Part shown: in pieces, positions 1 through 5,460 of the stretch
Numbering within the stretch: position 1 is the stretch's first letter
How the letters are laid out: every line of letters begins with the position of its first letter
Source: an uncultured Collinsella sp.
Lineage (GTDB): Bacteria > Actinomycetota > Coriobacteriia > Coriobacteriales > Coriobacteriaceae
DNA: 6,585 bases
Direction of reading: 5' to 3'
NCBI GenBank assembly: GCA_902478825.1
Contig: CABSMK010000095.1
Span: forward strand, 1-6,585
The notes under the pieces: generated by a model
Databases searched by the model: none
Told to the model about the DNA's origin: nothing
The model's input: the letters and a program-made list of their open reading frames with translations, nothing else
Position numbers and translations under genes: made by a program

Positions 1-705
1 GAGATCGGTGATAAACGGGCCGCGAATGAAGCCGTTGCTGGCGCCGACCAGACGCATAATCGCAATCTCACGACGACGCGCCGTGATGGACAGGCGAATC
101 GTGTTGTTGATGAAGATGAATGCGATAAAGGTCAGAAGGCCAACGAGCACCACGGCGGCAATACGGATGTAGTTGGTCACCTGGAACAGGCGGCTTACTT
201 CCTCCTGGCCATACAGTACGCTCGCGTTGACGTCGCCGTCGTCCGCGATCTTTTGGAAGTCGGCATTCTTCTTGAGCTTCTTGGCCGTGCTCTCGACCTG
301 AGACGGATCGTCCATCTCAATCGCAAACGAGGCGGGCAGCGGGTTCTGGCCGTCGAGCGCGCTCATGGTGGCGTCGGCGTTACCCGACATCTTGCTCGTA
401 TACTCGGCCAGCGCGTCGTCCTTGTCCTTATAGGTCACGGACTTGACGTTATTCCATGTCTTAAGCTCGGCCTCAAAAGCCTGAACATCGGCCTGATCGG
501 CGTCATCGCTAATGAACGCGTTGATGACAACCTGATCCTCGACGGTGCCGATCACGGAGTTCAGCATCGCGGAGCCCATGATGAACAGGCCGATGATAAA
601 CAGCGAAAGGAAGATCGTGATGACGGCGCCGAGCGAGGTAGTCCAGTTACGGAAGAAGTGGCTGATTGCCTCTTTGAAGGAGTAGCCCACGTTAGTTGGT
701 GCCAT
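1..705 (-). CDS. ftsX: Cell division protein FtsX (3' end outside window)
   Basis: FtsX is the membrane subunit of the FtsEX complex, an ABC-type machine that uses ATP hydrolysis by FtsE to switch on peptidoglycan hydrolases at the division site. The 235 visible codons are open to the window edge. Residues 8-22 (YSFKEAISHFFRNWT) are the usual cytoplasmic start. TM1 spans about 24-47 (ITIFLSLFIIGLFIMGS), the extracellular loop about 48-178, and TM2 about 180-202 (IAAVVLVGLLTFIAFIFI). The family signature RRREIAIMRLVGAS follows at 210-223. FtsX is usually near 300 residues with four TM segments, so roughly the last 65, including TM3-TM4, lie beyond position 1. The ATG at 705 is the only reasonable start. 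It overlaps the ftsE stop by 14 bases and has GGGGAGG (723-717) 11 bases upstream, a rather long spacing. This implies co-translation with ftsE. The family is certain; the hydrolase partner cannot be told from this window. Confidence 0.95.
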   Translation of the reverse strand, partial: MAPTNVGYSFKEAISHFFRNWTTSLGAVITIFLSLFIIGLFIMGSAMLNSVIGTVEDQVVINAFISDDADQADVQAFEAELKTWNNVKSVTYKDKDDALAEYTSKMSGNADATMSALDGQNPLPASFAIEMDDPSQVESTAKKLKKNADFQKIADDGDVNASVLYGQEEVSRLFQVTNYIRIAAVVLVGLLTFIAFIFINNTIRLSITARRREIAIMRLVGASNGFIRGPFITDL

Positions 706-1912
706 AGTTGCCGTAACCTCCCCTCTCCTGGTCGCGGATAACGTGGCCGCCCTCGAGGGCGATCACGCGACGGTGCATGCTATCGACCATCTCGCGGTCG
801 TGCGTGGCGACGATCACGGTGGTGCCGGTGCGGTTAATACGCTCGAGCAGCTTCATGATTCCCAGCGAGATCGCCGGGTCGAGGTTGCCCGTCGGCTCGT
901 CGCAGATCAGCAGCGGCGGACGGTTGACCATAGCGCGGGCGACGGCAACGCGCTGCTGCTCGCCACCGGAAAGCTGGTCGGGCAGCGAGTCCATCTGATC
1001 GGCCAGACCGACCAGACGCAGCACCTCGGGCACCTGGCTGCGAATGACGCCCTTGGGCTTGCCGATGCACTGCAGGGCAAACGCCACGTTTTCGTAGGCG
1101 GTTTTTTGCGGCAGAAGCTTAAAGTCCTGGAACACGGCGCCAATCTGGCGGCGCAGGAACGGAACCTTGCGGTTCTTGATCTTCATGAGGTCCTGACCGG
1201 CAACCAGGATGCGACCGCTCGTCGGCTTGACGTCACGGTTGAGCGTCGACAGCAGCGTGGTCTTACCCGAGCCGGAGTGACCGACCAGGAAGACGAACTC
1301 GCCCGGATAGATCTCGATGTTGATGTCGTCGAGTGCAGGCTTGTTGGGCTGTGCCGGATAGATCTTGGTGACATGCTCCATAAGGATGACGGGCTCGACA
1401 CCGGCCTGCTTGGCCATCTTCTTGCGGCTGGCCTGGGGATCGATGGGCGCAAACACCGACGTAAAATCGGGGTTGTTGAGCGCGTTATCGAGGCTTGCGA
1501 CCTCGGCGGCCTGATCGCTCTCGACCACCGGGGCAGCAGGCTGCGTGGGGTCGGGAATAGCGGCAAAGAGACCGGACTGCGCAGGCTGAGGAGCCGGCGC
1601 CGCAGGGGCCAAGGGGTCGGGAATGCCGGCCATGGTAGGCTGCGGCGTGGCGGCACCAGCCTGAGGCTGCTCCACGCGAGCGGTCACGGCCTGAACGGGC
1701 TCAAAACCCGCCGTGCCGGAAAGCGCGACATCGCTGGTTGGATTGTAGGCAAAGGGATCGGATGCCGGCTGTGCCTGATCTGCCGGCTGAGCGGGGGCCT
1801 GAGCAACAGGCTGGCCCTCTGAATCCGGAGTGGCGAAACGACTGCCCTGGACGCCTGCCTGCGTCTTGGGGGCATCATCGCCCGCACCGGAGGTACGGAA
1901 GTGGTTACCCAC
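692..1912 (-). CDS. ftsE: Cell division ATP-binding protein FtsE with long Ala/Pro/Gln-rich N-terminal extension
   Basis: FtsE is the cytoplasmic ATPase that drives FtsX. The ABC domain occupies about residues 173-395 of 406. It shows Walker A GHSGSGKTT (211-219), Q-loop FQDF (Q262), signature LSGGE (314-318), Walker B LLICDEP with D338 and catalytic E339, D-loop GNLDP (342-346) and H-loop H371. All ATPase residues are intact. FtsE is normally about 220-230 residues. Here about 170 residues precede the ABC domain; they are rich in Ala, Pro, Gln and Asp, have no predicted fold I recognise, and contain the unit IPDPxxPAAP twice (97-106 and 119-128). The start is a GTG at 1912 with AAGGAG five bases upstream, so the extension appears to be really translated. 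The internal ATG at residue 166 has only a weak AAGAAG in front of it. The gene overlaps ftsX by 14 bases, and a likely promoter lies at 1958-1966. The identity of the ABC domain is certain; the role of the extension is unknown. Confidence 0.96.
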   Translation of the reverse strand: MGNHFRTSGAGDDAPKTQAGVQGSRFATPDSEGQPVAQAPAQPADQAQPASDPFAYNPTSDVALSGTAGFEPVQAVTARVEQPQAGAATPQPTMAGIPDPLAPAAPAPQPAQSGLFAAIPDPTQPAAPVVESDQAAEVASLDNALNNPDFTSVFAPIDPQASRKKMAKQAGVEPVILMEHVTKIYPAQPNKPALDDINIEIYPGEFVFLVGHSGSGKTTLLSTLNRDVKPTSGRILVAGQDLMKIKNRKVPFLRRQIGAVFQDFKLLPQKTAYENVAFALQCIGKPKGVIRSQVPEVLRLVGLADQMDSLPDQLSGGEQQRVAVARAMVNRPPLLICDEPTGNLDPAISLGIMKLLERINRTGTTVIVATHDREMVDSMHRRVIALEGGHVIRDQERGGYGNYGTN

Positions 1913-1917
1913 TGGTG

Positions 1918-1923
1918 CTCCTT
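1918..1923 (-). promoter_or_regulatory. Shine-Dalgarno AAGGAG that fixes the GTG start of ftsE
   Basis: Reading the minus strand, AAGGAG is followed by the five bases CACCA and then GTG at 1912. This is an excellent ribosome binding site. It is the main reason to accept the long form of FtsE instead of starting at the internal ATG near the ABC domain. Confidence 0.75.
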
Positions 1924-1957
1924 ATCGTCGTGCGTTTAAACTACATGAGCGCTTTGT

Positions 1958-1966
1958 ATTTTAGCA
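1958..1966 (-). promoter_or_regulatory. Probable extended -10 promoter for ftsEX
   Basis: The minus strand reads TGC-TAAAAT, an extended -10 motif (TGn) plus a hexamer matching five of six bases of TATAAT. No good -35 is visible; the best is TGTGCA with a 16-base spacer. Initiation about seven bases downstream would give a leader of roughly 40 nt ending in the AAGGAG site. A dyad GCAGCA-N7-TGCTGC (1964-1982) lies directly upstream of and touching the -10. The promoter would let ftsEX be transcribed independently of the transketolase genes. Confidence 0.4.
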
Positions 1967-1982
1967 GCATTAGCTTTGCTGC
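1964..1982. repeat. Dyad GCAGCA-N7-TGCTGC in the ftsE promoter spacer
   Basis: Two perfect 6-bp arms, 1964-1969 and 1977-1982, are separated by seven bases. The 19-bp dyad sits between the proposed -10 and -35 of ftsE, a common place for a repressor operator. It could also be a chance palindrome; no regulator is encoded in the window. Confidence 0.3.
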
Positions 1983-2016
1983 ACATAAGAAGCATGGCGT
2001 GCTTAGGGATCCCGTC

Positions 2017-2139
2017 GGCCGGGCACAGGGTTACTCTCCAAATCGTCCTCGGACATGTCGGAGCCCCCGCTGCGCGCTTCGCGCGGCAGGGGCTCCTCCG
2101 TCCTGCGGAAAGATTTGGAGAGTAACCCTGTGCCCGGCC
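2017..2139. repeat. 123-bp nested inverted-repeat element with perfect 28-bp terminal arms
   Basis: The outer arms, 2017-2044 and 2112-2139, are perfect reverse complements over 28 bp; the left arm begins GGCCGGGCACAGGGTTAC. Inside is a second GC-rich hairpin: GGAGCCCC (2060-2067) pairs with GGGGCTCC (2089-2096), continuing after one mismatch through GCTGCGC/GCGCGGC to a small loop near 2076-2080. Two short near-repeats, CGTCCTCGGA (2044-2053) and CGTCCTGCGGA (2099-2109), lie between the two stems. No ORF explains it and there is no clear target-site duplication (flanks CCGTC and TGCGA). It could be a REP/MITE-like intergenic repeat, a structured RNA, or a strong transcription barrier between the transketolase genes and ftsE. 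The structure is certain; the role is not known. Confidence 0.85.
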
Positions 2140-2179
2140 TGCGATAACTAAGGGGTCGCCGCGTTTATCTTGGGGTGCT

Positions 2180-2227
2180 GCATATACAAAGCTGGAAGGG
2201 TCTGAATTGCGCTTTGTCGATATATGC
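2180..2227. repeat. Imperfect dyad in the ftsE-transketolase gap
   Basis: GCATATA-CAAAGC (2180-2192) is mirrored by GCTTTG-TCGA-TATATGC (2211-2227), that is, two arms of 13 matched bases with four extra bases in the right arm. Just downstream, TCCC-TGAT-GGGA (2233-2244) is another small hairpin. Neither is followed by a T-run. They may be old repeat remnants or parts of a structured transcript; no function is assigned. Confidence 0.4.
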
Positions 2228-2268
2228 CCTTTTCCCTGATGGGACCGTGCTTGAGGGGCGTCTTCATG

Positions 2269-2335
2269 AGTTGCGGTGAAATAGGGACTGTTTTACCAGT
2301 TAAAAGGTCTAATCAGTCCTTATTTCACCGCAACT
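2269..2335. repeat. 67-bp inverted-repeat element with 22-bp arms
   Basis: The left arm 2269-2290 (starting AGTTGCGGTGAAATAG) and the right arm 2314-2335 (ending TTTCACCGCAACT) are reverse complements over 22 bp with one mismatch, which would be a G-U pair in RNA. The 23-base spacer itself holds TTTTA (2291-2295) and TAAAA (2301-2305). It is more AT-rich than the flanking genes and contains no gene. It lies four bases from the terminator hairpin of the transketolase operon. It resembles small non-autonomous intergenic repeats. Alternatively it acts as a second terminator stem, though no T-run follows either arm. Confidence 0.8.
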
Positions 2336-2339
2336 GAAA

Positions 2340-2368
2340 CAGGGGCGCTCTCCAAGAGAGCGCCCCTG
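2340..2368 (-). terminator. Stem-loop terminator after the transketolase operon
   Basis: A perfect 13-bp GC-rich stem (2340-2352 with 2356-2368) closes a three-base loop (CAA on the plus strand). It starts 48 bases after the stop of the C-terminal transketolase subunit. On the minus strand it is followed only by TTTCAG, so the T-run is poor. The stem strength and position support a terminator, possibly aided by the adjacent inverted repeat at 2269-2335. Confidence 0.6.
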
Positions 2369-2416
2369 CCGGGTTTCCATAGTTCTGGCGAAGCAGTCCT
2401 TGAGATCCGCCTTGCC

Positions 2417-3358
2417 TTATGCCAAGAACTCCTTGGTGGTCGCCACGATGTTGGCGGCGTCCAGGCCATACTTGTGCAAGAGCTCGGCACCCGGGCCGGA
2501 CTCGCCAAAGGTGTCGTTGACGCCGATCTTCTTGAGGGGCGTCGGGCACTGCTCGCACAGGACGTCGGCAACGGCGCTGCCCAGGCCACCGATTACAGAA
2601 TGCTCCTCGACGGTCACGACGTGGCCGGTCTTGGTGGCGCTCTTGACGATCAGGTCGGCATCGATGGGCTTGATGGTGTGCATGTTGATGACCTCGGCGT
2701 CGATGCCCTCGGCAGCGAGCTGCTCGGCGGCCTCGAGAGCCTCGCCGACCATCAGGCCGCAGGCGATGATGGTGACGTCGGCGCCCTCGCGCATGACAAT
2801 GCCCTTACCCAACTCGAAGTTGTAGGTCTCGGGGTCGTTGATAACCGGCGAGGCCAAACGAGCGAAGCGCATGTACACCGGACCGTCGCACTCGTAGGCG
2901 GCGCGCGTTACGGCGCGGGCCTCGACGTCGTCGGCAGGAACGATCACAGTCATGCCGGGGATGACGCGCATGAGGGCAATATCCTCGCAGCACTGGTGCG
3001 TGGCGCCATCCTCGCCCACCGAGATACCGGCATGCGTGGCACCGATCTTAACGTTGAGATGCGGGTAGCCGATGGAGTTACGGACCTGCTCAAAGGCGCG
3101 GCCGGCGGCAAACATGGCAAAGGTGCTCGCGAAGGCAACGCGGCCGGTGGTCGCGATACCGGCGGCGACGCCCATCAGGTTGCTCTCGGCAATGCCCACA
3201 TCGAAGAAACGATCGGGGCAGGCGGCCTTGAACTTGCCGGTCTGCGTGGCGGCGGCCAGGTCGGCGTCGAGGACCACAAAGTCATCGTGCTCGTTGGCGA
3301 GCTCGACGAGGGCCTCGCCGTAGCTTACGCGCGTGGCGATTTTTTTGACGTCTGCCAT
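2417..3358 (-). CDS. Transketolase, C-terminal subunit
   Basis: This 313-residue protein carries the pyrimidine-binding and C-terminal domains of transketolase. With the N-terminal subunit encoded just upstream it forms the thiamine-diphosphate enzyme that moves two-carbon ketol units between sugar phosphates in the pentose phosphate pathway. Visible features are DVGIAESN with the cofactor-activating Glu at E58 (equivalent to E. coli TktA E411), GEDGATHQ (115-122) with H121 (equivalent to H473), R164 in VYMRFARL for phosphate binding, and the C-terminal domain from about 190 (VTIIACGLMVGEAL, EEHSVIGGLGSAVADVL, TFGESG). The ATG at 3358 is chosen because AGGAG (3370-3366) lies seven bases upstream and homology begins there. 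A longer frame reaching 3442 would lie inside the partner gene. The gap to the partner stop is one base (TAG-G-ATG), so translational coupling and equal dosage are likely. A single-gene 650-residue transketolase is excluded by the stop and new start. Confidence 0.95.
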   Translation of the reverse strand: MADVKKIATRVSYGEALVELANEHDDFVVLDADLAAATQTGKFKAACPDRFFDVGIAESNLMGVAAGIATTGRVAFASTFAMFAAGRAFEQVRNSIGYPHLNVKIGATHAGISVGEDGATHQCCEDIALMRVIPGMTVIVPADDVEARAVTRAAYECDGPVYMRFARLASPVINDPETYNFELGKGIVMREGADVTIIACGLMVGEALEAAEQLAAEGIDAEVINMHTIKPIDADLIVKSATKTGHVVTVEEHSVIGGLGSAVADVLCEQCPTPLKKIGVNDTFGESGPGAELLHKYGLDAANIVATTKEFLA

Positions 3359-3359
3359 C

Positions 3360-4190
3360 CTAGAGCTCCTCTCCGGCGGCCGTGAGCTCTGCCATGGCCT
3401 GCTCAAACTGTTCATCGTTGGGGGCCTTGCCGTGCCAACCAACCTGGTTCTCCATAAAGGAAACGCCCTTGCCCTTCATGGTCTCGGCGATGATGGCGGT
3501 CGGCTGACCCTTGGTGGCGCGGGCCTCGGCAAAGGCGGCGCGGATCTGATCGAAATCGTTGCCGTCGGCGAGCTCCACCACATGGAACTTGAAGGCGCGG
3601 AACTTGTCGGCGAGCGGCATGGGGTCGTTGACCTCCTCGACGGGGCCATCGATCTGCAGGCCGTTATGGTCGACGATCACGCAGAGGTTGTCGAGCTGCT
3701 GGTTGCCGGCAAACATGGCGGCCTCCCAGACCTGGCCCTCCTCGCTCTCGCCATCGCCCAGCAGGGCGTACGTGCGGTAAGTATCGCCCCAGTGCTTGGC
3801 GGCAACCGCCATGCCCACGGCGGCGGAGATGCCCTGGCCCAGCGAGCCGGTGGACATATCGACGCCCGGAGTGTCGTTCATGTTGGGATGGCCCTGCAGG
3901 TGACTGCCGATGTGGCGCAGCGTCTCGAGATCCTCCTTGGGGAAGAATCCGCGCTCGGCGAGCACGGCGTACAGACCAGGCGCGCAGTGACCCTTGGAAA
4001 GCACGAAGCGATCGCGGTCGGCCTTGCGGGGGTCGGCAGGGTCGACGTTCATTTCCTCAAAGTACAGATAGGTCATGATGTCGGCAGCGCCGAGCGAACC
4101 GCCCGGATGGCCGGACTTGGCAGCGTGCACGCCGGTGACGATGCCCTTCCTTACCTCGTTGGCAACCTTTTTGAGCTCTTCGTCGCTCAT
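3360..4190 (-). CDS. Transketolase, N-terminal subunit
   Basis: This 276-residue protein is the diphosphate-binding half of a two-gene transketolase. Motifs in order: SGHPGGSLG (26-34) with H28, LSKGH with H68, GHPNMN with H101, STGSLGQG (113-120), the thiamine-diphosphate/Mg motif GDGESEEG (145-152) ending at VDHNG with N176, and GWHG with H243. These match E. coli TktA H26, H66, H100, D155/N185 and H261, so the active site looks complete. The ATG at 4190 has AGGAAGG (4201-4195) just upstream. The gene is first in a two-gene operon with the C-terminal subunit; 207 bases separate it from the YitT-family gene upstream. Similar halves occur in other thiamine-diphosphate enzymes such as DXS, but the separate-gene layout and the TGSLGQG motif favour transketolase. 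Confidence 0.95.
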   Translation of the reverse strand: MSDEELKKVANEVRKGIVTGVHAAKSGHPGGSLGAADIMTYLYFEEMNVDPADPRKADRDRFVLSKGHCAPGLYAVLAERGFFPKEDLETLRHIGSHLQGHPNMNDTPGVDMSTGSLGQGISAAVGMAVAAKHWGDTYRTYALLGDGESEEGQVWEAAMFAGNQQLDNLCVIVDHNGLQIDGPVEEVNDPMPLADKFRAFKFHVVELADGNDFDQIRAAFAEARATKGQPTAIIAETMKGKGVSFMENQVGWHGKAPNDEQFEQAMAELTAAGEEL

Positions 4191-4257
4191 TGTGCCTTCC
4201 TTTCATCCTCATTAGACAAAATGCGCACGGCACCGAAGGTAATCCCAACACAGCCGC

Positions 4258-4281
4258 AATGCACGTACGTCATTCATTATG
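4258..4281 (-). promoter_or_regulatory. Candidate -10 and overlapping dyad upstream of the transketolase operon
   Basis: The gap 4191-4397 is clearly more AT-rich than the genes around it, especially 4271-4330, as expected for a promoter. The minus strand reads CATAAT at 4281-4276, a fair -10, but the -35 position (about CTGGTA) is poor. Just downstream, where transcription would start, is a near-palindrome AATG-C-ACGTACGT-CATT (4258-4274) with one unpaired base, a possible operator. The leader would be about 80 nt. I see no riboswitch or T-box motif. Confidence 0.25.
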
Positions 4282-4397
4282 CTGGAAACTGATGGCTTTA
4301 CCAGAGTTTTTATCATTATTTGAACAATTTAGCAGGCAGAACCGCTGATGAAACGGTTTATCAATGTGAACGTCTTTTGGATGGAACGCGATCGACC

Positions 4398-5288
4398 CTA
4401 CGCGCTAATGTCCTTGAATCCCTCGCCGAAGGCTTCCGTAACGTCAGCGACCGTCACGATGGCGTGAGGATCGCGCTCGCGCACGATCGTCTTGAGGGTA
4501 TTGAGCTCTCGACGGCTCACGATGACCATAATCACCGGCTTCTCGGCACCCGAATACATGCCAGTCGCCTTAAACTTGGTACAACCACGACCCAGGCCAT
4601 ACATGATATCGGCAGCGATATCAGGGAACTTGTCCGAGATGATGAGTACCATACGGCGCTTGTTGCCACCATCGACCACGGCATCGATCACGTAGCCGCT
4701 AATGACCATCGAAAGGCCTGCATATAGTGCGTTTTCGATTGAAAAGACCGGAGCCGACAGCACGCATACGGCAACATCGATCGCCATGACGGTCGAGCCC
4801 ACCGGCAGCGAGGTGTTACGCGAGATGATTTGGCCAATCGTGTCCGAGCCGCCGGTGTTGGCGCCGGCGCGCAACACCATGCCGTAACCGATGCCCGTAA
4901 TAATGCCGCCCCACATAGCGGGAAGCATCAGGTCCGCATCCGCCAGAGGCGCTACAAACGGGGCGAACAGATCGGTAAAGAAGCCCAGCAGCACAAAGCC
5001 CGTCGCGGTCTGCACCACGTAGAACATGCCACCTTCGCGCATAACGACCAGCAACAGCAAGGCGTTCATCACGATCGTCTGAATACCGACGGGAAGCGAT
5101 AGGCCGCGCGATGCACCGACCGCCTGGATAATGGTGGCAAGGCCCGTAACGCCACCGGCAGCAAGGCCGTTGGGAATCAAAAACAGGTCGGTCGCAATAG
5201 CGGCCAGAGCGCACCCCAACATAATCTGGGGCAGGTCGTGAAAAAAGTTCATCGAAAGAATGCGCTTGATGTCCAGACGATATGCCAT
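4398..5288 (-). CDS. YitT family integral membrane protein (DUF2179 at C-terminus)
   Basis: This 296-residue membrane protein belongs to the YitT/UPF0750 family, whose transport or other activity is not established. The N-terminal part has about six hydrophobic segments (roughly 23-39, 67-85, 89-108, 124-143, 163-182 and 188-205). It includes the family motifs PNGLAAGGVTGLA (39-51) and GANTGGSDTIGQII (142-155). The C-terminal cytoplasmic DUF2179 domain runs from about 208 to 292, with GCTKFKATGMYSGAEKPV (225-242) and DPHAIVTVADVTEAFGEGF (273-291). The length is usual for the family. The ATG at 5288 is preceded by GAGGGAGG. An upstream GTG at 5312 falls inside a terminator hairpin and is rejected. 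The gene stands alone between hairpins at 5301-5460 and a 207-base gap, so it is probably its own transcription unit or reads into the transketolase genes; no convincing terminator follows it. Confidence 0.93.
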   Translation of the reverse strand: MAYRLDIKRILSMNFFHDLPQIMLGCALAAIATDLFLIPNGLAAGGVTGLATIIQAVGASRGLSLPVGIQTIVMNALLLLVVMREGGMFYVVQTATGFVLLGFFTDLFAPFVAPLADADLMLPAMWGGIITGIGYGMVLRAGANTGGSDTIGQIISRNTSLPVGSTVMAIDVAVCVLSAPVFSIENALYAGLSMVISGYVIDAVVDGGNKRRMVLIISDKFPDIAADIMYGLGRGCTKFKATGMYSGAEKPVIMVIVSRRELNTLKTIVRERDPHAIVTVADVTEAFGEGFKDISA

Positions 5289-5300
5289 GCTGCCTCCCTC

Positions 5301-5329
5301 AAAAAAGCGCACCCCATCGGATGCGCTTT
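5301..5329 (-). terminator. Intrinsic terminator abutting the YitT gene's ribosome binding site
   Basis: On the minus strand AAAGCGCA (5329-5322), a ten-base loop and TGCGCTTT (5311-5304) form an 8-bp stem. The T-run continues to 5301, giving TTTTTT. This is a textbook rho-independent terminator. The next base begins GAGGGAGG, the ribosome binding site of the YitT-family gene, and the ATG follows at 5288. It stands 127 bases after the prfB stop. It may simply end prfB transcripts, but a YitT mRNA starting upstream would have to pass through it, so it could be an attenuator. Confidence 0.7.
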
Positions 5330-5370
5330 GAACTTCTTCTTGTATTCGATTCTACCGATTCGCCGGACAA

Positions 5371-5392
5371 AAACCACCCCTGCGCAGGGTTT
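5371..5392 (-). terminator. Hairpin with T-run downstream of prfB (second of two similar stems)
   Basis: On the minus strand AAACC...GGTTT forms the outer stem around CCTGCGCAGG, and the T-run extends to GGTTTTTG. It closely resembles the stem at 5404-5428: both read AAACCCT..GCAGGG..TGGTTTT followed by TGT. It is probably a backup terminator for prfB. Confidence 0.45.
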
Positions 5393-5403
5393 ATTCTGGA
5401 TAC

Positions 5404-5428
5404 AAAACCACCCTGCTGGGAGGGTTTT
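5404..5428 (-). terminator. Hairpin with short T-run downstream of prfB (first of two similar stems)
   Basis: On the minus strand AAAACC and GGTTTT pair around an inner CCC-AGCA-GGG stem with a small internal loop, ending in four T residues. It begins 28 bases after the prfB stop codon and is the first plausible terminator met by prfB transcription. Confidence 0.5.
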
Positions 5429-5440
5429 AATCCATCTCCA

Positions 5441-5460
5441 CATAAACCGGGCGGTTTATG
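5441..5460. repeat. Near-perfect palindrome overlapping the prfB stop codon
   Basis: CATAAACCG (5441-5449) and CGGTTTATG (5452-5460) are perfect 9-bp arms separated by two bases. The prfB TAA (5458-5456) lies inside one arm. No T-run follows. The core AAACC/GGTTT is shared with the next two hairpins, so it looks like the first of a series. Confidence 0.6.

Larger units (their letters stand above)
1913..2416. other. 504-base non-coding region between the transketolase operon and ftsE
   Basis: No credible gene lies here on either strand; the plus-strand frame crossing 1738-2151 runs antisense through ftsE and into a palindrome, so it is a shadow. In minus-strand order the region holds the transketolase terminator stem (2340-2368), the 67-bp inverted repeat (2269-2335), a weak dyad (2180-2227), the 123-bp nested palindrome (2017-2139) and the ftsE promoter region (1951-1990). 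The density of inverted repeats suggests accumulated intergenic repeat elements. Confidence 0.8.

Noticed and set aside
743..1822. Long plus-strand open frame (359 codons) opposite ftsE
   Set aside because: It is antisense to a gene with complete ABC motifs. Its protein is rich in His, Arg, Gly and Leu without any recognisable domain, typical of the complement of GC-rich codons.
2017..2139. CRISPR repeat or insertion sequence interpretation of the repeats
   Set aside because: There are no regularly spaced direct repeats and no transposase frame. The element is too short and internally palindromic to be an intact insertion sequence.
1738..2151. Plus-strand frame of 137 codons reaching into the ftsE upstream region
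   Set aside because: It overlaps the ftsE N-terminus antisense and runs through the promoter and the nested palindrome. No domain and no ribosome binding site support it.
2250..2543. 13-base direct repeat CTTGAGGGGCGTC at 2250-2262 and 2531-2543
   Set aside because: A shared 13-mer is not unexpected by chance in 6.6 kb of biased GC-rich sequence. One copy lies inside the transketolase coding region with no further similarity around it.
3359..3442. Upstream start for the C-terminal transketolase subunit
   Set aside because: The extra 28 residues lie within the coding region of the N-terminal subunit and show no homology. The ATG at 3358 has a good AGGAG and the expected family start.
2474..4292. 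Two long plus-strand open frames opposite the transketolase subunits (2474-3385 and 3333-4292)
   Set aside because: Both mirror well-conserved enzyme genes and their predicted proteins are low-complexity shadows. They have no family features.
4340..4358. Hairpin AACCG...CGGTT as a terminator of the YitT-family gene
   Set aside because: It has only a 5-bp stem with a nine-base loop and no T-run on the minus strand. It is too weak to call.
5289..5312. GTG start at 5312 for the YitT-family gene
   Set aside because: The added codons would lie in the terminator hairpin and its T-run. The ATG at 5288 is directly preceded by GAGGGAGG.
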